Assembly: GCA_030037335.1 (NCBI GenBank)
Contig: JASHRN010000171.1
Span: 1-64,000 of the forward strand
From: Candidatus Acidiferrales bacterium
GTDB lineage: Bacteria; Acidobacteriota; Terriglobia; Acidiferrales; UBA7541
Reading direction: 5' to 3'
Length of the DNA: 64,000 bases
In this document: piece by piece, positions 61,197 to 64,000 of the stretch
Layout: each line of letters opens with the position of its first letter
How positions within the stretch are numbered: the stretch's first letter is position 1
The notes under the pieces: model-generated
The model's input: the letters and a program-made list of their open reading frames with translations, nothing else
Databases searched by the model: none
What the model was told of the DNA's origin: nothing
Program-made: the position numbers and the translations under genes

Positions 61197-62294
61197 ATGA
61201 CCCTCCATCCTAGATTACTGGCCCTGCTCCGAACCGCAACCCTTTACACTGTGGCGTTTCTCATCGCCCTCGCGCTCGTTGCCACCACGCGCACCTTCGC
61301 GAAGCGTCATCCTGCGCGCGCCGCGACAATGCAGAGCGCTGGACCGGGCTATCATCTTCTGAAAACGATTCCCATCCCCGGCGACAGTTTCTGGGATTAC
61401 CTGAAATTCCAGCCTTCCACAAACCGCCTTTTCATCACTCACGGCGACCACGTTGTCGTCGTGAACGTCAAGACCGGCAAAGTCGTCGGCAACATCGGCG
61501 GAATGCAGGGCATTCATGGCGTCGTGCTCGCGCCAGAGTTCAATCGCGGATTCGTCACCGACGGCCGCGCCGCGAAACTCTGGATTTTCAATCTCAAAAC
61601 GTTGAAAGTTATCGGCAGCGCGCCGACCGATCCTGACGCCGACGGCGACGTATACGATCCCTTTTCGAAACGCGTGTTCACCTTCAACGGCGATTCAAAC
61701 ACCTCCACCGTCGTCGATGCGCGCACGGGAAAAGCCGTGGGGAAAATTGAATTGGGCGGAGATCCGGAGTTTCCCGTCGCCGACGGTCGTGGTCACGTCT
61801 ACGACAATATCGAAAGCACCAGCGAAATCGTCGAGATCGACTCCACCACAATGAAAATCATCCATCGCTGGCCGCTCGCTCCCGGTGAGCATTCGAGCGG
61901 ACTGGCCATCGATGCCGAGCACGGAATACTCTTCTCCGGCTGCCACAACAAATTGATGGTCATGATGGACGCGAACGACGGCCACGTCATCGCCACGGAA
62001 CCCATCGGCGAGGGCGTCGACGCTACGCGCTTCGACCCCCGCACGCAGGACGCCTTCGCCTCAACCGGCGATGGCCATCTCACGGTCATTCACGAAGACT
62101 CGCCGACGCAATTCAGCGTTGTGGAAAATGCCTCAACCGAACGCGGTGCGCGCACCATGGCTCTTGACCCAATTACCGGCGACGTTTTTACGGTCACCGC
62201 GCAGGTCGAGCGCATCCCCAATCCGCCGCCGCACACCAGGCCATTCAAGATGGTCCCCGGCACCTTCCATCTGCTCATTTTCGGCAAAGAATGA
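61197..62294 (+). CDS. YncE-like secreted beta-propeller protein 2
   Basis: 365 residues from ATG 61197, with AGGAG 6 nt upstream. A signal/anchor segment (about 15-30) then the same propeller plan as its neighbour: YHLLKTIPIPGDSFWDYLKFQP, LFITHGDHVVVVNVKTGKVVG, VYDPFSKRVFTFNGDSNTSTVVD. The C-terminus PGTFHLLIFGKE closely matches PGTVHVLVFGRD of protein 1, evidence for tandem duplication. 177 nt separate it from protein 1. Confidence 0.85.
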   Translation: MTLHPRLLALLRTATLYTVAFLIALALVATTRTFAKRHPARAATMQSAGPGYHLLKTIPIPGDSFWDYLKFQPSTNRLFITHGDHVVVVNVKTGKVVGNIGGMQGIHGVVLAPEFNRGFVTDGRAAKLWIFNLKTLKVIGSAPTDPDADGDVYDPFSKRVFTFNGDSNTSTVVDARTGKAVGKIELGGDPEFPVADGRGHVYDNIESTSEIVEIDSTTMKIIHRWPLAPGEHSSGLAIDAEHGILFSGCHNKLMVMMDANDGHVIATEPIGEGVDATRFDPRTQDAFASTGDGHLTVIHEDSPTQFSVVENASTERGARTMALDPITGDVFTVTAQVERIPNPPPHTRPFKMVPGTFHLLIFGKE

Positions 62295-62296
62295 TA

Positions 62297-62302
62297 TAGA
62301 AT
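62297..62302 (+). promoter_or_regulatory. -10 box 8 nt before the propeller-3 start codon
   Basis: TAGAAT at 62297-62302, just past the preceding stop. The predicted start at about 62309 is within 2 nt of the GTG at 62311, so the mRNA may be leaderless. Confidence 0.4.
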
Positions 62303-62310
62303 ACCGCCAC

Positions 62311-63534
62311 GTGCACGGACGTGACCTATTGCCCGTGTGCTGGTGGGCTTCCTTGAAAATACATCTTGCCGCTCTGTTCATAGTTCTTATCGCGTGCAGC
62401 GCGTCCCTTGCGCGAGGGCAGTCCTCCTCAACTCCCACGCCTATGTCCAATGCCTCCGAATCTGAGCTGCTTAAGCCATATCACTTGGTCAAGACCATTC
62501 CTTTGCCTTTCCTTAAGAAAATGAGCGGTCAATTGGGATTTGACCAGGAGAATAACAGGCTCTTTTTCTCCGATGGCAAAGACCTAGTGGTCATCAACGC
62601 AGATAACGGCGAGCGTGTTGGCGTCGTCCCTAAAATTGAAAAGGTTTCCGGTATCGCGTTCGCGCCGGGTATTCACCGGACATTCGTTGTCGACGCGGAC
62701 AGCCGCACTCTGTTCGCGTTGGATTTGTCAACGCTTACGCTCGTCCAGAAAACGAATGCCGGCGCGGAATCTTTGTCCGTCTTGTACGACGCGGAATCAA
62801 AAGAAGTTTTTACCACTGGCAGGACGACTTCCACTTGCAAAGTGTTTGATCCTGCCACAGGCAAACAGATAGCAACCGTAAAGCTCGGCGGTTACCCTCT
62901 CCATGCCGTCGGGGACTCGCACGGAAATATCTATTTTGAACTTACTTCTAGTAATTCGGGCCCGCCAGTGATGGAAATGGCCGGCGACGCGTATCCCATA
63001 GCAATCTCTCTGAAATCAGCCATTGCGAAACTTGACACGCGGACTTTGGTTATGGGTGACCGCTGGCAAGAACCGTCATGTGCATTTATGCATCTATTGG
63101 GCGTCGACCGCTCTGGCGAAAACCTGCTCATAGGCTGCAAGGACTCGGCCATTTTAGCGGATCCGCAGACAGGAAGGGTCGTCGCTTCCAGCAACATCAG
63201 CGGCATTCGAGACGGCACGGCCGTAATCTTTAGCCCCGCGCTCGGAGATGCGTTCCTTCTCGGCCTCGACGAACAGTCGAGCGTCCATCGGACGGATTTG
63301 GCGATCATCCACGAGGATTCGTCCGGACATCTCGGTCCCGTCGTGTTGGCTCCACAAGTGTGGGCTCAACCCGAAGCATTTGATAGCGCCACTCAACAGT
63401 TCTTTGCCGTTCAAAGCGATACCAAAACTGTTGATTCAGGCCTTTTTATCGAAGCACTAGGAACGAGGAGTCCGGTTCCGGTGCAGCAGTCAATACCCGG
63501 CACTTTTCGTATTCTCGTGTATAGTAGGAATTGA
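62311..63534 (+). CDS. YncE-like secreted beta-propeller protein 3
   Basis: 407 residues if GTG 62311 is used (suggested by the -10 box); a TTG at 62353 gives a neater signal peptide (KIHLAALFIVLIACSASLARG). The propeller is more diverged than in the two upstream paralogues but keeps YHLVKTIPLPFLKKMSGQLGF, LFFSDGKDLVVINADNGERVG and the C-terminal PGTFRILVYSRN. Start uncertain, function unknown. Only 16 nt after protein 2. Confidence 0.8.
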   Translation: MHGRDLLPVCWWASLKIHLAALFIVLIACSASLARGQSSSTPTPMSNASESELLKPYHLVKTIPLPFLKKMSGQLGFDQENNRLFFSDGKDLVVINADNGERVGVVPKIEKVSGIAFAPGIHRTFVVDADSRTLFALDLSTLTLVQKTNAGAESLSVLYDAESKEVFTTGRTTSTCKVFDPATGKQIATVKLGGYPLHAVGDSHGNIYFELTSSNSGPPVMEMAGDAYPIAISLKSAIAKLDTRTLVMGDRWQEPSCAFMHLLGVDRSGENLLIGCKDSAILADPQTGRVVASSNISGIRDGTAVIFSPALGDAFLLGLDEQSSVHRTDLAIIHEDSSGHLGPVVLAPQVWAQPEAFDSATQQFFAVQSDTKTVDSGLFIEALGTRSPVPVQQSIPGTFRILVYSRN

Positions 63535-63568
63535 CGCCTCAGCGCGACAAGGGCTTATCGCTCCTCGC

Positions 63569-64000
63569 TCATTTCTTGCCGAGGAGTTTTTCAAAGCCAT
63601 CTTCGTCGAGGATAGTCACGCCCAGCGCCTGCGCCTTCGCCAGCTTCGATCCCGGATCCGCCCCCGCCACTACGTAATCCGTCTTCTTGCTCACCGACGA
63701 AATCACTTTCCCGCCGTGTGACGCGACCAGTTGTCCTGCTTCTTCGCGCGAATGACGCTCCAGCGTGCCTGTGAACACGAACGACTTCCCCGCCAGCGCC
63801 GTGCTCACCGGCGCGCGCCTTTCCTCTTTCATGCGAACGCCCTTTTCGCGCAGCCGCTCGATTAGCTTCCGATTGGCCTTCTCCGAAAAGAAATCCGCCA
63901 CGCTCGCCGCCACTTTCGGTCCAATCTCATTCACTTCCATCAACTCTTCCGCACTCGCATCCGCAATTTTCTCGAGCGAGCCAAAATGCTCCGCCAGCAG
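63569..64000 (-). CDS. ligA: NAD-dependent DNA ligase, C-terminal part (cut by window edge)
   Basis: The last 143 codons. The frame enters from the right edge with LLAEHFGSLEKIADASAEEL, the last helix-hairpin-helix of LigA, then MEVNEIGPKVAASVADFF and a BRCT domain (LAGKSFVFTGTLERHSREEA, VSKKTDYVVAGADPGSKLAKA). It seals nicks in replication and repair using NAD. The adenylation domain and start lie outside the window. Converges on propeller protein 3. Confidence 0.95.
   Translation of the reverse strand: MLAEHFGSLEKIADASAEELMEVNEIGPKVAASVADFFSEKANRKLIERLREKGVRMKEERRAPVSTALAGKSFVFTGTLERHSREEAGQLVASHGGKVISSVSKKTDYVVAGADPGSKLAKAQALGVTILDEDGFEKLLGKK

Overview
This is a bacterial chromosome segment, moderately GC-rich, most likely from the phylum Acidobacteriota. 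That placement is an inference from gene content: two Ser/Thr kinases fused to TolB-like beta-propellers, a DUF1800/DUF1501 pair, a complete LPS inner-core block (so a diderm), RNase J, CoaX-type pantothenate kinase, PurS and a deoxyhypusine-synthase-like protein. I saw no phage, transposase or CRISPR array. The only mobile-looking material is a few short GTCATTCCGA...GAGGAATCTGC repeats.

Layout. 1-4.9 kb: the N-terminal part of an M61 peptidase, then an aldo/keto reductase, a GNAT acetyltransferase, a small secreted protein, an amidohydrolase and a thioesterase. 4983-5361: tmRNA (ssrA). 5.4-8.6 kb: kinase-propeller 1 and a small secreted protein. 8.9-14 kb: an orphan Rieske protein, Dps, a divergent DHS-like/agmatinase pair (polyamine module), a GlsB-type membrane protein and a MacB-type permease. 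14-19.7 kb: RNase J, RimI-like, UppP and FtsK. 19.9-29.3 kb: a co-directional run of valS, birA, coaX, an unknown gene, a 23S rRNA uracil methyltransferase and comEC, with overlapping or closely spaced ends.

29.3-36.8 kb: a minus-strand LPS operon read as waaA, lpxK, waaF, gmhB, hldE kinase, hldE nucleotidyltransferase, waaC and an ICMT-like methyltransferase, almost all overlapping by 1-8 nt and driven by a promoter with a perfect TATAAT. 36.9-48 kb: a secreted protein, PcrA-type helicase, APC permease, adenosine-deaminase family protein, PurS, an 800-nt non-coding stretch with repeats, hairpins and a candidate small RNA, GlmS, a POTRA-only protein and LarE. 48.1-57.4 kb: DUF1501/DUF1800, kinase-propeller 2, YheT-like hydrolase, a beta-barrel protein, rhodanese and a zinc-ribbon membrane protein. 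57.6-58.8 kb: a small operon of a membrane protein, a membrane-anchored glutaredoxin and an XRE regulator. Then come a decayed Amt fragment, RNase P RNA (rnpB), three tandem YncE-like propeller proteins and the 3' end of ligA.

The most interesting points are the DHS-like/agmatinase pair, the candidate sRNA or leader upstream of glmS, the XRE/glutaredoxin operon with a palindrome over its -35 box, the tandem propeller family, several -10 boxes so close to start codons that transcripts would be leaderless, and a 9-bp tandem repeat that supplies both a C-terminus and alternative start codons at the hldE2/waaC junction. All functions are from reading the sequence and from family knowledge; nothing was searched.
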